DNA of 62,779 nucleotides from Glycomyces salinus (GTDB lineage Bacteria > Actinomycetota > Actinomycetes > Mycobacteriales > Micromonosporaceae): the NCBI RefSeq assembly GCF_016428645.1, contig NZ_JAELXW010000052.1:1-62779 (forward strand), in the 5' to 3' direction. A program made the position numbers and the translations under genes. The notes beneath the pieces are model-generated. The model had not been told where the DNA came from, ran no database searches, and saw only the letters and a program-made list of their open reading frames with translations. The number at the start of each line of letters is the position of its first letter. Position 1 is the stretch's first letter. Below are positions 16,487 through 26,616 of this stretch, one piece after another.

Positions 16487-17779
16487 CTAGGAAGCCCGGC
16501 TCATCACGACCGGCACCGCGGGGTCACCGGGTGAGAGTTTCAAACCCTCCCAAGGGATCGAGATGAGGCGCTGGCGAAGCAGCTCCCTCGACTCCTCCAA
16601 TGTCGGCTGCGGCGCCAGCTCACCGGAGACGAAGAGCGGCACCTGAAGTCGCTTGTCTCCCGGCATCGACTCCGGCTCCCCCTGGGAGACGACGACCTCC
16701 TCTGTGGCCGTGCCGGTCGGCTTGTGGCGGCGCACCGCCGACTTCCGGCCCCCGGTGGTGCCCTTGTGCTCGCTGCGCTTGGCGACTGGACGACCCTCCA
16801 CTTCGACGAGCTTGTAGACCAACTGCGCGGTCGGCGCCCCCGATCCGACCACCACCGCAGTGCCGGCCCCGTACATGTCGACCGGCGCGGCGGCCAGCGC
16901 CGCGATCGAGTACTCGTCGAGGTCGCCGGAGACGACGATCTTGGTGTCCGGCGCTCCCAGCTCGTCCAGCAGCTCGCGGGCGCCGGTGGCCATCACGTCC
17001 AGGTCGCCCGAGTCGATCCGGATCGACCGCAGGCGCGGCCCGGCCACGCTGATGGCGTTGCGGATGCCCTGGGTGATGTCGTAGGTGTCGACCAGCAGCG
17101 TCGTGTCGGTGCCGAACGCCTCGATCTGAGCGCGGAACGCGTCCTCCTCCGAGCGGTGCAGCAGTGTGAAGGCGTGCGCGCTGGTCCCGGCCGTGGGCAC
17201 CCCGTAGCGCCTCCCGGCCTCCAGATTGGAGGTCGCCGAGAACCCCGCCAGGTAGGCGGCCCGCGAGGAGGCGATCGCGGCGGTCTCGTGGGTGCGCCTG
17301 GAGCCCATCTCCAGGATCGGGCGGCCGCGCGCGGCGGTCACCATGCGGGCCGCGGCCCCGGCCACGGCCGAGTCGTGGTTGAGGATCGACAGCACCAGGG
17401 TCTCCAGCAGCACGCACTCGCCGAAGCCGCCCGAGACGGTCACGATCGGCGATCCGGGGAAGTAGAGCTCGCCCTCGGCGTAGACGTCGATGTCGCCCGA
17501 GAAGCGGAAGCCGGCCAGCCACTCGGCCGTGGACTCCTTGATCACGCCGCGCTCGGTGAGGCCCTCCAGGTCGCCGTCCTCGAAGCGGAAGCGCCGGATG
17601 GCGTCGGCCATGCGCCCGATCCCGGCCACCACGCCGTAGCGGCGGCCGGTCGGCAGGCGGCGGCCGAAGACCTCGAACACGCTGGGCCGGTCGGCGGTCC
17701 CGTCGTGCAGCGAGGCCTCGAGCATCGTGTACTCGTAGTGATCGGTGTAGAGCGGGGTGCGCGGCAGAGTAACGGACAT
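16487..17779 (-). CDS. pncB: Nicotinate phosphoribosyltransferase
   Basis: Converts nicotinate and PRPP to nicotinate mononucleotide in NAD salvage; 430 aa, cytoplasmic. The N-terminal LYTDHYEYTMLEASLHDG and the phosphoribosyl-binding IRIDSGDLDVMA and VVSGDLDEYSI segments identify it. A TAATCT hexamer lies 7 nt before the ATG, so the transcript may be leaderless. Confidence 0.93.
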   Translation of the reverse strand: MSVTLPRTPLYTDHYEYTMLEASLHDGTADRPSVFEVFGRRLPTGRRYGVVAGIGRMADAIRRFRFEDGDLEGLTERGVIKESTAEWLAGFRFSGDIDVYAEGELYFPGSPIVTVSGGFGECVLLETLVLSILNHDSAVAGAAARMVTAARGRPILEMGSRRTHETAAIASSRAAYLAGFSATSNLEAGRRYGVPTAGTSAHAFTLLHRSEEDAFRAQIEAFGTDTTLLVDTYDITQGIRNAISVAGPRLRSIRIDSGDLDVMATGARELLDELGAPDTKIVVSGDLDEYSIAALAAAPVDMYGAGTAVVVGSGAPTAQLVYKLVEVEGRPVAKRSEHKGTTGGRKSAVRRHKPTGTATEEVVVSQGEPESMPGDKRLQVPLFVSGELAPQPTLEESRELLRQRLISIPWEGLKLSPGDPAVPVVMSRAS

Positions 17780-17924
17780 GCGTCCGAGATTAGTCCACGT
17801 CGATCACTTCGGCCGCCGATCGCCCGGCGGCTATTGCCCGGCGGGGCCTCGGCCTGTACTTTGGAAAGGGCTTACCTAGCCGGTCGGCCAGTAGCTTCCA
17901 CATCCCCTAGGAGCGCCGCCCCCA

Positions 17925-19166
17925 GTGATCGCCGTCAATGCCGAGAGGAAGTTCTCCGGCCCCCGCATGGTCGTCATCGCGACCCTCGCGATGGGACTGA
18001 CCGCGCCGGGCCAGACCGCCTCGATCTCGGTGTTCATCGACCCGATGATCGCCGAACTCGGCGTCGGACGCACCGCCGTCTCGGCCGCGTACATGATCGG
18101 CACGCTCTCCGGCGCGTTCGCCCTGCCGTGGGTCGGCCGCGCGGTCGACCGGTTCGGCGTGCGCCTGGTCATGTCGATCGTCGTCACCGCCTTCAGTCTC
18201 GCCATGGTCGGGCTGGCGTTCGCCGCGGACCTCTTCGGCCTCACCCTCGGCTTCATTGGCATCCGCATGCTCGGCCAGGGGGCGCTGGGCCTGTGCGCGG
18301 CCACGCTCGCCTCCCGCTGGTACGCCAAGCGCCGCGGCCGCGTCCTGAGCCTCCAGATCGCCGTCGGCGGCGGCATCATCGCCCTCTCCCCGGTGCCGCT
18401 GGAGCGCATCATCGCCGCCTACGACTGGCGCGTCGCGATGCTCACCGAGGCCGCCGTCGTCGCTCTCGTGCTGCTGCCGCTGGCCGTGTTCGGGGTCCGC
18501 AACCGCCCGGCCGACCTGGGCCAGTTCGTCGACGGCGACCCCGCCAACGGCCGCGGCCGCGCCGCCGAGTGGGGCCTTACCCGCGGCCAGGCGATGCGGC
18601 AGCCGTTCTTCTGGGTCCTGGTGGGGGTCTTCGCCACCGCCGGATTCTTCAACGCCGCGGTCGGCTTCCACCTGATCGCGCTGCTGGGCGAGCGGGGCCT
18701 GTCGGCGACCGAGGCCGCCGCGAACTTCCTGCCGCAGGCGATCGCCGGGACCGCCGCGACCCTGCTGGTGGGGACGGTCCTGGACCGGGCCAACCCGCGG
18801 CTGGTCATCGCCGCCTCGATGGTGACCTTCGCCGCGGCCTTCGCCTGGGGGACGATGGCCGCCCCGGGCTGGTCGGCGGTCGGCTTCGGCGTCCTGTTCG
18901 GCGCCTGCGGCAACGCCCTGCGGGCGATCGAGAACGGGATCACCCCGCGCCTGTTCGGCACCGCCCACATCGGCGCGATCCGCGGCGTGGTCTCGGGAGT
19001 GACCATCACCTTCAGCGCGTTCGCGCCGCTGCTGTACGCGCTGTTCTACTCCTGGACCGGCTCGTTCGAGCTGGTGCTGTGGCTGTCGACACTGGTGCCG
19101 CTGGCGGTCATGGTGGCGGCCCTGACCGCCCCGCTCCCGGCGCCCGCGCCGCGTCCCACGACCTGA
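17925..19166 (+). CDS. Major facilitator superfamily transporter
   Basis: 413 aa with twelve membrane helices. The loop 2-3 motif appears as GRAVDRFGVR, with a related VLDRANPR in the second half. Resembles OFA-like or MCT-like carriers by length and pattern, but the substrate is not readable. Starts at GTG 17925. It has no obvious operon partner. Confidence 0.85.
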   Translation: MIAVNAERKFSGPRMVVIATLAMGLTAPGQTASISVFIDPMIAELGVGRTAVSAAYMIGTLSGAFALPWVGRAVDRFGVRLVMSIVVTAFSLAMVGLAFAADLFGLTLGFIGIRMLGQGALGLCAATLASRWYAKRRGRVLSLQIAVGGGIIALSPVPLERIIAAYDWRVAMLTEAAVVALVLLPLAVFGVRNRPADLGQFVDGDPANGRGRAAEWGLTRGQAMRQPFFWVLVGVFATAGFFNAAVGFHLIALLGERGLSATEAAANFLPQAIAGTAATLLVGTVLDRANPRLVIAASMVTFAAAFAWGTMAAPGWSAVGFGVLFGACGNALRAIENGITPRLFGTAHIGAIRGVVSGVTITFSAFAPLLYALFYSWTGSFELVLWLSTLVPLAVMVAALTAPLPAPAPRPTT

Positions 19167-19210
19167 GCGACGGAGGCGCGGGCCCCGGCGGAGTGTGTAC
19201 CCTTGTCGTC

Positions 19211-19693
19211 GTGTTGCGGATAGCGCATGAGTTGGTCGAGGCGATCGTCGCCCACGCCCGGGCGGACCACCCGGACGAGGCGTGCGGACTCGTCGCCGGA
19301 CCCGAGGGCACCGGGGAGCCGAAGAGGCACATCCCGATGACCAACGCCGCCCGCTCCACGACCTTCTACGAGTTCGACGCCGAAGAGTGGAAGCGGGTCT
19401 ACGACGAGATGTGGGACAACGACGAGGAAGTCGTCGTCGCCTACCACTCGCACACCGCCACCGAGGCCTACCCCTCCCGCTCCGACGCCGGGATCGCCTC
19501 CGAGCTGGGTCTGCCGCAGGCGCACTACCTGCTCGTGACCACCCGCGATCCGGCGATCGCCGAGGTCAGGTCGTTCCGCATCTCCGAGGGCGAGGTGACC
19601 GAGGAGCCGATCGAGGCGATCGGCGCGCCCGACGCGGTCCAGACCTACAAGTTCGCGCACAGCCCCGACTCGACGGTCTACGACTGTCACTGA
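19211..19693 (+). CDS. mec: Mec-type JAMM metallopeptidase
   Basis: Zinc peptidase of 160 aa. The JAMM site is complete: E in DEACGL and HSH-x7-S-x2-D in HSHTATEAYPSRSD. In Mycobacterium, Mec releases cysteine from the CysO-cysteine adduct. It is followed by cysO and cysM, the full pathway for cysteine from O-phosphoserine. GTG start with TACCCT 7 nt upstream, so probably leaderless. Confidence 0.92.
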   Translation: MLRIAHELVEAIVAHARADHPDEACGLVAGPEGTGEPKRHIPMTNAARSTTFYEFDAEEWKRVYDEMWDNDEEVVVAYHSHTATEAYPSRSDAGIASELGLPQAHYLLVTTRDPAIAEVRSFRISEGEVTEEPIEAIGAPDAVQTYKFAHSPDSTVYDCH

Positions 19694-19773
19694 ATCTCCG
19701 CGCCGCCGGCCACGGACGGCGAGACGAGTCTGCCGTTTTTCACACTCAAGCACGTAAGAAGGAAGACGTATCC

Positions 19774-20052
19774 ATGTCTGTTGAAGTCCGCGTTCCCACC
19801 ATCCTCCGCCAGCACACCGGCGGTCAGAAGGTCGTCTCCGGCGCCGGCTCCACCCTCGCCGAGCTGTTCGACGACCTCGACACCTCCCACAGCGGCCTCA
19901 AGGGCCGCGTGGTCACCGACGAGGGCAACCTCCACCGCTTCGTCAACGTCTACGTCAACGACGAGGACGTCCGCTTCATCGGCGGCCTGGAGGCCAAGCT
20001 TGAGGACGGCGACTCCGTCACGATCCTGCCCGCGGTCGCGGGCGGGATGTAG
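19774..20052 (+). CDS. cysO: CysO-type sulfur carrier (MoaD/ThiS family)
   Basis: Ubiquitin-like carrier of 92 aa that carries sulfur as a C-terminal thiocarboxylate for CysM. The fold markers FVNVYVNDEDVRFIGGL and DGDSVTILPAVAGG match mycobacterial CysO. The encoded protein ends GGM, one residue past the glycine that must be thiocarboxylated, so the methionine would have to be removed, most simply by the adjacent JAMM peptidase. Confidence 0.93.
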   Translation: MSVEVRVPTILRQHTGGQKVVSGAGSTLAELFDDLDTSHSGLKGRVVTDEGNLHRFVNVYVNDEDVRFIGGLEAKLEDGDSVTILPAVAGGM

Positions 20053-21021
<969 letters not shown>

Positions 21022-21047
21022 TTCGGTCCACTTGCTAGTCTGAGTCC

Positions 21048-21431
21048 GTGAGTACCTCCGAGCAGCAGAGCCCACTCGTCGGCCAGGCGCCGGCCCTGCC
21101 GAGGCAGGGCGGGCCGGGCGCGGGGGGCCTCGTCCCCCAGACGCGCCGCGGCGAGGCCGCGGCGGTGCGGCTGCGCCGGCTGGCCGGCGTGGCCATCTGG
21201 GCGCTCCTGCTGGTGCTGGCCGGCTCGGTCTCGGCGATCGTGGGCCTGTTCCGCATCTTCGGCGACGGCCCCGGCTGGTTCGCCCCGGCGTTCATCTCCA
21301 CCGGGGTCCTTGGCATGCTGCTGACGATGATGGCGTTCGCGACACTCCGGTTCAAGGGCGTCCCGTGGATGTTCATGGCCGCCGCCACCGCGACCCTCCT
21401 GGCGGCCTTCGCGATGCTGTCGATGGGCTGA
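21048..21431 (+). CDS. Small membrane protein, three helices
   Basis: 127 aa with a disordered N terminus and three membrane helices (about 45-66, 78-98, 105-125). TAGTCT lies 6 nt before the GTG, suggesting a leaderless transcript. It sits between cysM and murI. No function recognised. Confidence 0.75.
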   Translation: MSTSEQQSPLVGQAPALPRQGGPGAGGLVPQTRRGEAAAVRLRRLAGVAIWALLLVLAGSVSAIVGLFRIFGDGPGWFAPAFISTGVLGMLLTMMAFATLRFKGVPWMFMAAATATLLAAFAMLSMG

Positions 21432-21564
21432 CCGAGGATCCCATACGCGCCTTTCAGAGGACGCCGCACGTTAATTGTGTGGCGATCGCCACCATGTCAT
21501 TTTGACGACAATCCCGTGCCGAGAACGGGCGCTCGAACCGTTTCTGGACGTACGCTCGGACCCC

Positions 21565-22368
21565 ATGAACGACGCGCCCATCGGGATCTTCGACTCCGGT
21601 GTCGGGGGCCTGACCGTCGCCCGAGCGGTCGCCGAAACGCTGCCCGCCGAGCGGCTGCTCTACGTCGCCGACACCGAGCACGTCCCGTACGGGCCCCGGC
21701 CCATCGCCGAGGTACGCAAGCTCACTTTGGAAGCCTGCGACCACTTGGTGGATCAGCAGGTCAAAGCCCTGGTGATCGCCTGCAACTCGGCCTCGGCGGC
21801 GAGCCTGGCCGACGTGCGGGACCGCTACGACATCCCGGTCGTCGAGGTCGTCAGGCCCGCGGTGCGCCGCGCGGTCGCGACCACGAGGACCGGCAGGGTC
21901 GGAGTGATCGGGACGGTCGCCACGGTCTCCTCGGGGACCTACGCCGACGCGTTCAACGTGGTGCCCGGGATGGAAGTCACCGCGGTGGCCTGCCCGGCGT
22001 TCGTGGACTTCGTGGAACGGGGAGTGACAACCGGCCGACAGCTCCTGGGCCTGGCCCAGGGGTACCTTGAGCCGCTACAGCAGTCCGACGTCGACACGGT
22101 CGTGTTGGGCTGCACCCACTATCCGCTGCTGTCGGGACTCATAGGACTGGTGATGGGAGAGGACGTGACGCTGGTGTCGTCCGCGGACGAATGCGCCCGC
22201 GAACTCTACCGGGTGCTGACCGAGAACGGCCTCCTGGCCGGAGGCGCCGGGCCGGCCGAACACCGCTTCCTGGCCACCGGCGATCCCGAGGCCTTCACCC
22301 GGACCGCGCGTCGCTTTCTCGGAAACCTGTTTCCAAACGCCGCGGCGGCCGCATTGGACAAGGTGTGA
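21565..22368 (+). CDS. murI: Glutamate racemase
   Basis: Makes D-glutamate for peptidoglycan; 267 aa, cytoplasmic. Catalytic cysteines are seen in [10 protein letters not shown] and [10 protein letters not shown], and the start [13 protein letters not shown] is canonical. A TACGCT box lies 8 nt upstream of ATG 21565. The next gene begins 6 bp after the stop, so the two are cotranscribed. Confidence 0.95.
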   Translation: MNDAPIGIFDSGVGGLTVARAVAETLPAERLLYVADTEHVPYGPRPIAEVRKLTLEACDHLVDQQVKALVIACNSASAASLADVRDRYDIPVVEVVRPAVRRAVATTRTGRVGVIGTVATVSSGTYADAFNVVPGMEVTAVACPAFVDFVERGVTTGRQLLGLAQGYLEPLQQSDVDTVVLGCTHYPLLSGLIGLVMGEDVTLVSSADECARELYRVLTENGLLAGGAGPAEHRFLATGDPEAFTRTARRFLGNLFPNAAAAALDKV

Positions 22369-22374
22369 TCTGCC

Positions 22375-23133
22375 ATGAAACTGACTGTGATCGGATGCGC
22401 CGGCTCATTCCCGGCCCCGGACACCCCGTGTTCGGCCTACCTGGTGGAGGCCGGCGGCTACCGGCTGCTGATCGACTTCGGCACCGGTGCGCTCGGTGAG
22501 CTTCAGAAGCACGTCGACCCGCACCTGCTCGACGCGATCGTCGTCACCCACCTGCACCCGGACCACTTCTTCGACACCTGCGGCTACGCGGTCATGCGCC
22601 GCTACTCGCCCGGCGTCCAGCCCGAGCCGATCCCGCTCTACGGCCCCGCCGGGGTCGCCGACCGCATCGTCGCCGCCTACGGCGGCCAGGGGGAGCTGTG
22701 CCACCCCTCGCTGCGGGACGTGTACGACTTCCGCGAACTCGAGCCCGGCACGTTCGAGCTGGGGCCGCTGACCGTCACCGTCGACCGCGTCGCCCACCCG
22801 ATCGAGACCTTCGGCGTGCGCGTCGAGCACGCCGGGTCCAGCCTGGCCTACTCGTCCGACACCGGCCCCTGCGAGGCGCTCGAGTCGCTCGCCGCCCACT
22901 GCGACGTGCTCCTGGCCGAGGCGTCCTACCACGAGGGCCGCGAGAACCCGAAGGACGTCCACCTCACCGGCAAGGAGGCCGGCGAGTTCGCCACCAAGGC
23001 CGGAGCCGGCCGCCTCCTGCTGACCCACCTGGTCGAGTCGTGGGGCCCGCGCGAGGGCACCCTCGCCGAGGCCCGCGCCTCCTACACCGGACCGGTCGAA
23101 GTGGTCGCCCCCGGTCAGGTCCACCAGTTCTGA
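22375..23133 (+). CDS. Metallo-beta-lactamase-fold hydrolase (RNase Z-like)
   Basis: 252 aa with HLHPDH metal motif and later AEASYHEG and LLLTHLVESW ligand segments. Close to the cyclic-nucleotide phosphodiesterase/ElaC group that follows murI in many actinobacteria; there it is usually followed by rph and rdgB, which are missing here. Confidence 0.88.
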   Translation: MKLTVIGCAGSFPAPDTPCSAYLVEAGGYRLLIDFGTGALGELQKHVDPHLLDAIVVTHLHPDHFFDTCGYAVMRRYSPGVQPEPIPLYGPAGVADRIVAAYGGQGELCHPSLRDVYDFRELEPGTFELGPLTVTVDRVAHPIETFGVRVEHAGSSLAYSSDTGPCEALESLAAHCDVLLAEASYHEGRENPKDVHLTGKEAGEFATKAGAGRLLLTHLVESWGPREGTLAEARASYTGPVEVVAPGQVHQF

Positions 23134-23191
23134 AGCCCGCTTGGCACATTCTCGGGATGTAGTCGTCACCGGAGCCGCATAGCTTCGACAT

Positions 23192-24868
23192 ATGTCGAGC
23201 TACAACAATCCGCAGCAGTACCGATTCGAACCGAACGGGCAGCCGCCGCAACCGCCGCAGCAGCCCCCGCCGCAGTACCAGCATCAGCCCTACCAGCAGC
23301 CGGGCCAGCCGCAATACCAGCAGCCCCCGCCCGGCCCGCCCCCGGTGCAGCCGTACGTGGAGGGCGCTCCGCCCGTCGCGCCCGGCGGCGGGCAGCCGCC
23401 CCACTTCCCGCCTGGCGCCTATACCCCCGCCCCGCCTCCGCCGCCCCGGCCCAGGCGCCGCGGCCGGGTCGCGATCGCCTCGATCCTGTCGGTGGCCCTC
23501 CTGCTGGGCGTCGGCGCGTTCGTGTTCTTCCAGTTCGTGTGGACCACCGGCCCCGACCCGGCCGAGCGCTTCCCGTCCAGCACGAGCATGTACGCCGAGA
23601 TCAACCTCGACCCGTCCTTCGACCAGACCCCCAAGCTCCTGGAGCACCTGAGCCGGTTCGAGGGCGCCGACTTCGACGACACCGACGACTTCTGGCAGCA
23701 ACTGATCGACGAGTCCGGGCTCGAGGGCGTCGAGGCCGAGCGCGACCTGACCTCCTGGCTGGGCCGCCGCCACGGCGTCGCCATGTGGGAGCACGACGGC
23801 TCGCCGTACGCGGTGGTCAACCTCGCCAGCACCGACGCCGATGCCGCCCGCGAGGGCATGGAGCGCCTGGTCGAAGCCGCAGGGGCCCCCGAAGAGGAAC
23901 TGGCCTACACCGTCAACGAGGATTCGGTGCTCATCGTCGGCGGCGCCGGGAACGCCCAGGCCGCGCTCGAGGCCGTGCAGACCGAGGCCGAGACCTCGCC
24001 GCTGTCCGACTCCTCCGGCTACGACGAGGCCCGCTCCTGGCTGGACGGCGACCAGCTCCTGGTCTACTGGATCGACGCCGACGCCGTCACCGAGATGGCC
24101 GCCGCCATGGGCGAGGAGGAGGACCTCGCCGGTTTCGAGGAGGCGTTCTCGGGCCACGCGATCATGGGCGTCTCGGCCTTCGACGAGGGCTTCGAACTGA
24201 CCTACCGCCACTTCGGCACCGAGGACAGCATCTGGACCGGCTCCGAGGACCTGATGGACAACTTCGGGGAGCTCCCGGCCTCCGGCTTCGCCGTCAGCGC
24301 CGACATCCCCGACGACCTCTCCGAGGCCACCGAGGAGTGGATGGACGAGTTCGAGGACCTGACCTCCAACGACTACTGCGTCGAAGACGAGGACTACGGC
24401 TACGGCGAGGACTGCGGCAGCACCGGAGGCATGTTCACCGGGGCCGACGAGATCATCGACCTGCTCTCGGGCGCCCAGCTCAGCTTCGCCGCCGACGTCC
24501 CGTCCAACGGCTCCGACTTCGACCCGGAGACCATCCTGTTCAGGGCGATCCTCTCCGAGGACCGCGCCCAGGACCTCGAAGACCTGGTAGCCGAGGCCAC
24601 TGAGGGCGAGATGCCCGAGGGCGTCGAGGTCGACGGCTCGGAGCTGACCTACCAGGGAGCCAACGTCGCCGACGGCACCCTCGCCGACGACTCGCGCTTC
24701 GGCTCCTTCGCCGACGCCGCCCCCGACAACACCGCGCTGGCGGTGTGGGTCGACCTGGAATGGGCCGGGGAGTACGAGTCGGAGGTGGAGCCCCTGTCGG
24801 CCTTCGCGTTCGCGCACGGCACCGTCGACGGCGACGACACCGGGGTCGCGCGCCTGTACCTGAAGTAA
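23192..24868 (+). CDS. DUF3352-type membrane-anchored protein
   Basis: 558 aa. A Pro/Gln-rich cytoplasmic N terminus (about 80 residues) and a basic PRPRRRGR precede one membrane helix (about 90-112). The large acidic extracytoplasmic part begins with PAERFPSSTSMYAEINLDPS, as in DUF3352. Function unknown. TAGCTT lies 6 nt before the ATG. Confidence 0.82.
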   Translation: MSSYNNPQQYRFEPNGQPPQPPQQPPPQYQHQPYQQPGQPQYQQPPPGPPPVQPYVEGAPPVAPGGGQPPHFPPGAYTPAPPPPPRPRRRGRVAIASILSVALLLGVGAFVFFQFVWTTGPDPAERFPSSTSMYAEINLDPSFDQTPKLLEHLSRFEGADFDDTDDFWQQLIDESGLEGVEAERDLTSWLGRRHGVAMWEHDGSPYAVVNLASTDADAAREGMERLVEAAGAPEEELAYTVNEDSVLIVGGAGNAQAALEAVQTEAETSPLSDSSGYDEARSWLDGDQLLVYWIDADAVTEMAAAMGEEEDLAGFEEAFSGHAIMGVSAFDEGFELTYRHFGTEDSIWTGSEDLMDNFGELPASGFAVSADIPDDLSEATEEWMDEFEDLTSNDYCVEDEDYGYGEDCGSTGGMFTGADEIIDLLSGAQLSFAADVPSNGSDFDPETILFRAILSEDRAQDLEDLVAEATEGEMPEGVEVDGSELTYQGANVADGTLADDSRFGSFADAAPDNTALAVWVDLEWAGEYESEVEPLSAFAFAHGTVDGDDTGVARLYLK

Positions 24869-24912
24869 GCACACCTCCCGAATCGGGGATCGGTCACGCT
24901 AGGCTCGACGGC

Positions 24913-26253
24913 GTGACCGATCCCGTTTTCCGTGCCGGTGACTTCGAGAGGCGCCGGCCCGCCTACGAGCGCCGCGTGCCGGAACCGGATTCGCGGCGCG
25001 GTCCGTTCCAGCGCGATCGCGCCAGGGTCCTCCACTCGGCAGGTTTCAGGCGGCTGGCCTCCAAGACCCAGGTCCACACCGCCGGGACCGACGACTTCCT
25101 GCGGACCCGGCTCACCCACTCGCTGGAGGTCGCCCAGATCGCCCGGGAGATGGGCGACTCGCTCGGCTGCGACCCCGACGTGGTCGACGTCGCCGGCCTC
25201 GCCCACGACCTCGGCCACCCGCCGTTCGGCCACAACGGCGAGGACGCGCTGCACGCCGTCGCCGGCCCGTGCGGCGGCTTCGAGGGCAATGCCCAGACCC
25301 TCCGGGTCCTGGCCCGGCTCGAGGCCAAGGTGGTCGACTCCGACGGTGAATCCGTGGGCCTCAACCTCACCCGTGCCTCCCTGGACGCGACCTGCAAGTA
25401 CCCGTGGGAGCCCGCGCCCGAGCGGCGCAAGTTCGGCGTCTACGCCGACGACCGGCCGGTCTTCGACTGGTTCCGCGGGGAGGCCCCCGAGGGCCGCCAG
25501 TGCCTGGAGGCCCAGGTCATGGACTGGTCCGACGACGTGGCCTACTCGGTCCACGACGTCGAGGACGGCCTGCACGGCGGCTACATCGACCTGGCCCGGC
25601 TGATGGACGACCGGGACGAGCAGGCCGGGGTCTGCGCGGACGTGACCGGCCGCTACTCCGACCAGTCGCCGGCCGCGCTCGAAGAGGCGCTGAAGGACCT
25701 CCTGCACGATCCGGTGATGCGCGACCTCCACGACTACGACGGCGCCTTCGACTCCCTGGTGGCGCTGAAGTCCTTCACCTCGACGATGGTGGGCCGCTTC
25801 GTGACCGCCGCGGTAGAGGCCACACAGGAGCGCTATGGGAAGGGCGAGCTGCGCCGCTACGACGCCTCGCTCATCGTCCCCGAGCGCGAGCGGATCCAGT
25901 GCGCCCTGCTCAAGGGCATCGCCTGGCGCTACGTGATGCAGCCGCGGACGGCCAGGCCCTCGTACGTGCGGCAGCGGGAGATCCTGGCCGAGCTGGTCGA
26001 GGTCCTCGCGAAGCGGGCCCCGAGGGACCTGGAACCGATGTTCGCCGCCGCCTGGCACCGAGCCGAGGACGACGCCGCCCGCCTCAGAGCGGTCATAGAC
26101 CAGGTAGCGTCCCTGACCGACCCCTCAGCCGAGGCCTGGCACCGCCGCCTCACTGCGGCCTTATTCGCTTGCCGCGATGCGGCATCGGATCCGATACTCG
26201 TTCCGTCCTGGACAGCGTCCATTCCTGGCGGAGGTGCGGTATGGCTCGTGTAG
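24913..26253 (+). CDS. dgt: Deoxyguanosinetriphosphate triphosphohydrolase
   Basis: HD-domain dNTPase of 446 aa that cleaves dGTP to deoxyguanosine and triphosphate. The metal motif is H in RTRLTHSLEV, HD in AHDLGHPPFGH and a later D in DDVAYSVHDVE. GTG start with TAGGCT 7 nt upstream. After the usual end (DPSAEAWHRRL) the frame continues about 30 residues of unrelated sequence into the downstream antitoxin gene, as if the original stop had been lost. Confidence 0.93.
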   Translation: MTDPVFRAGDFERRRPAYERRVPEPDSRRGPFQRDRARVLHSAGFRRLASKTQVHTAGTDDFLRTRLTHSLEVAQIAREMGDSLGCDPDVVDVAGLAHDLGHPPFGHNGEDALHAVAGPCGGFEGNAQTLRVLARLEAKVVDSDGESVGLNLTRASLDATCKYPWEPAPERRKFGVYADDRPVFDWFRGEAPEGRQCLEAQVMDWSDDVAYSVHDVEDGLHGGYIDLARLMDDRDEQAGVCADVTGRYSDQSPAALEEALKDLLHDPVMRDLHDYDGAFDSLVALKSFTSTMVGRFVTAAVEATQERYGKGELRRYDASLIVPERERIQCALLKGIAWRYVMQPRTARPSYVRQREILAELVEVLAKRAPRDLEPMFAAAWHRAEDDAARLRAVIDQVASLTDPSAEAWHRRLTAALFACRDAASDPILVPSWTASIPGGGAVWLV

Positions 26254-26459
26254 TGATCGATCTCGACGGCGATCTCCTCGCCGGGGCCGGTGAAGCACTC
26301 GGATCCTCTTCCCAGCAGGAGGTCATCGACTGGGCCCTAAGGCAGGCGCTCGCCGCCTGTGAACGTAGGAAGGGCGCCCTGCGACGGCTCCGCGCGATGG
26401 CGGCCGACGGCGCGATCGACTCGGAGTTCCTCTCGGACAAGAGGAATTATCGCCGGTGA
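26241..26459 (+). CDS. VapB-type antitoxin, orphan
   Basis: 72 aa. The N-terminal MARVVIDLDGDLL strand and two helices form a ribbon-helix-helix, and the C terminus (SEFLSDKRNYRR) matches VapB antitoxins of the DUF2191 type. It overlaps the dgt end by 13 bp. The expected VapC gene is reduced to a remnant. Confidence 0.82.
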   Translation: MARVVIDLDGDLLAGAGEALGSSSQQEVIDWALRQALAACERRKGALRRLRAMAADGAIDSEFLSDKRNYRR

Positions 26460-26599
26460 GCCCGGCCCGGTATGGATACTCCGGTCTGTCCTGGGGACTT
26501 GGTCCGCCGGAGGCCCTGGCGGCTTATTCCTCGCTCGGCGGTTCGCCGAAGGCTGCCTTCCGGGCTTGTCTTGCCCGCCGATGTGCCGCTGCGGCTTGA
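26456..26599 (+). pseudogene. Remnant of a VapC toxin gene
   Basis: A GTG overlapping the vapB stop by 4 bp (GTGA) opens a 47-codon frame starting VSPARY, as many VapC proteins do before LVDTSAL. The PIN-domain residues do not follow, and the frame ends before trmB. No full PIN domain fits in the space available. Confidence 0.45.
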
Positions 26600-26616
26600 T
26601 CGAATTCCCCGGCCAG

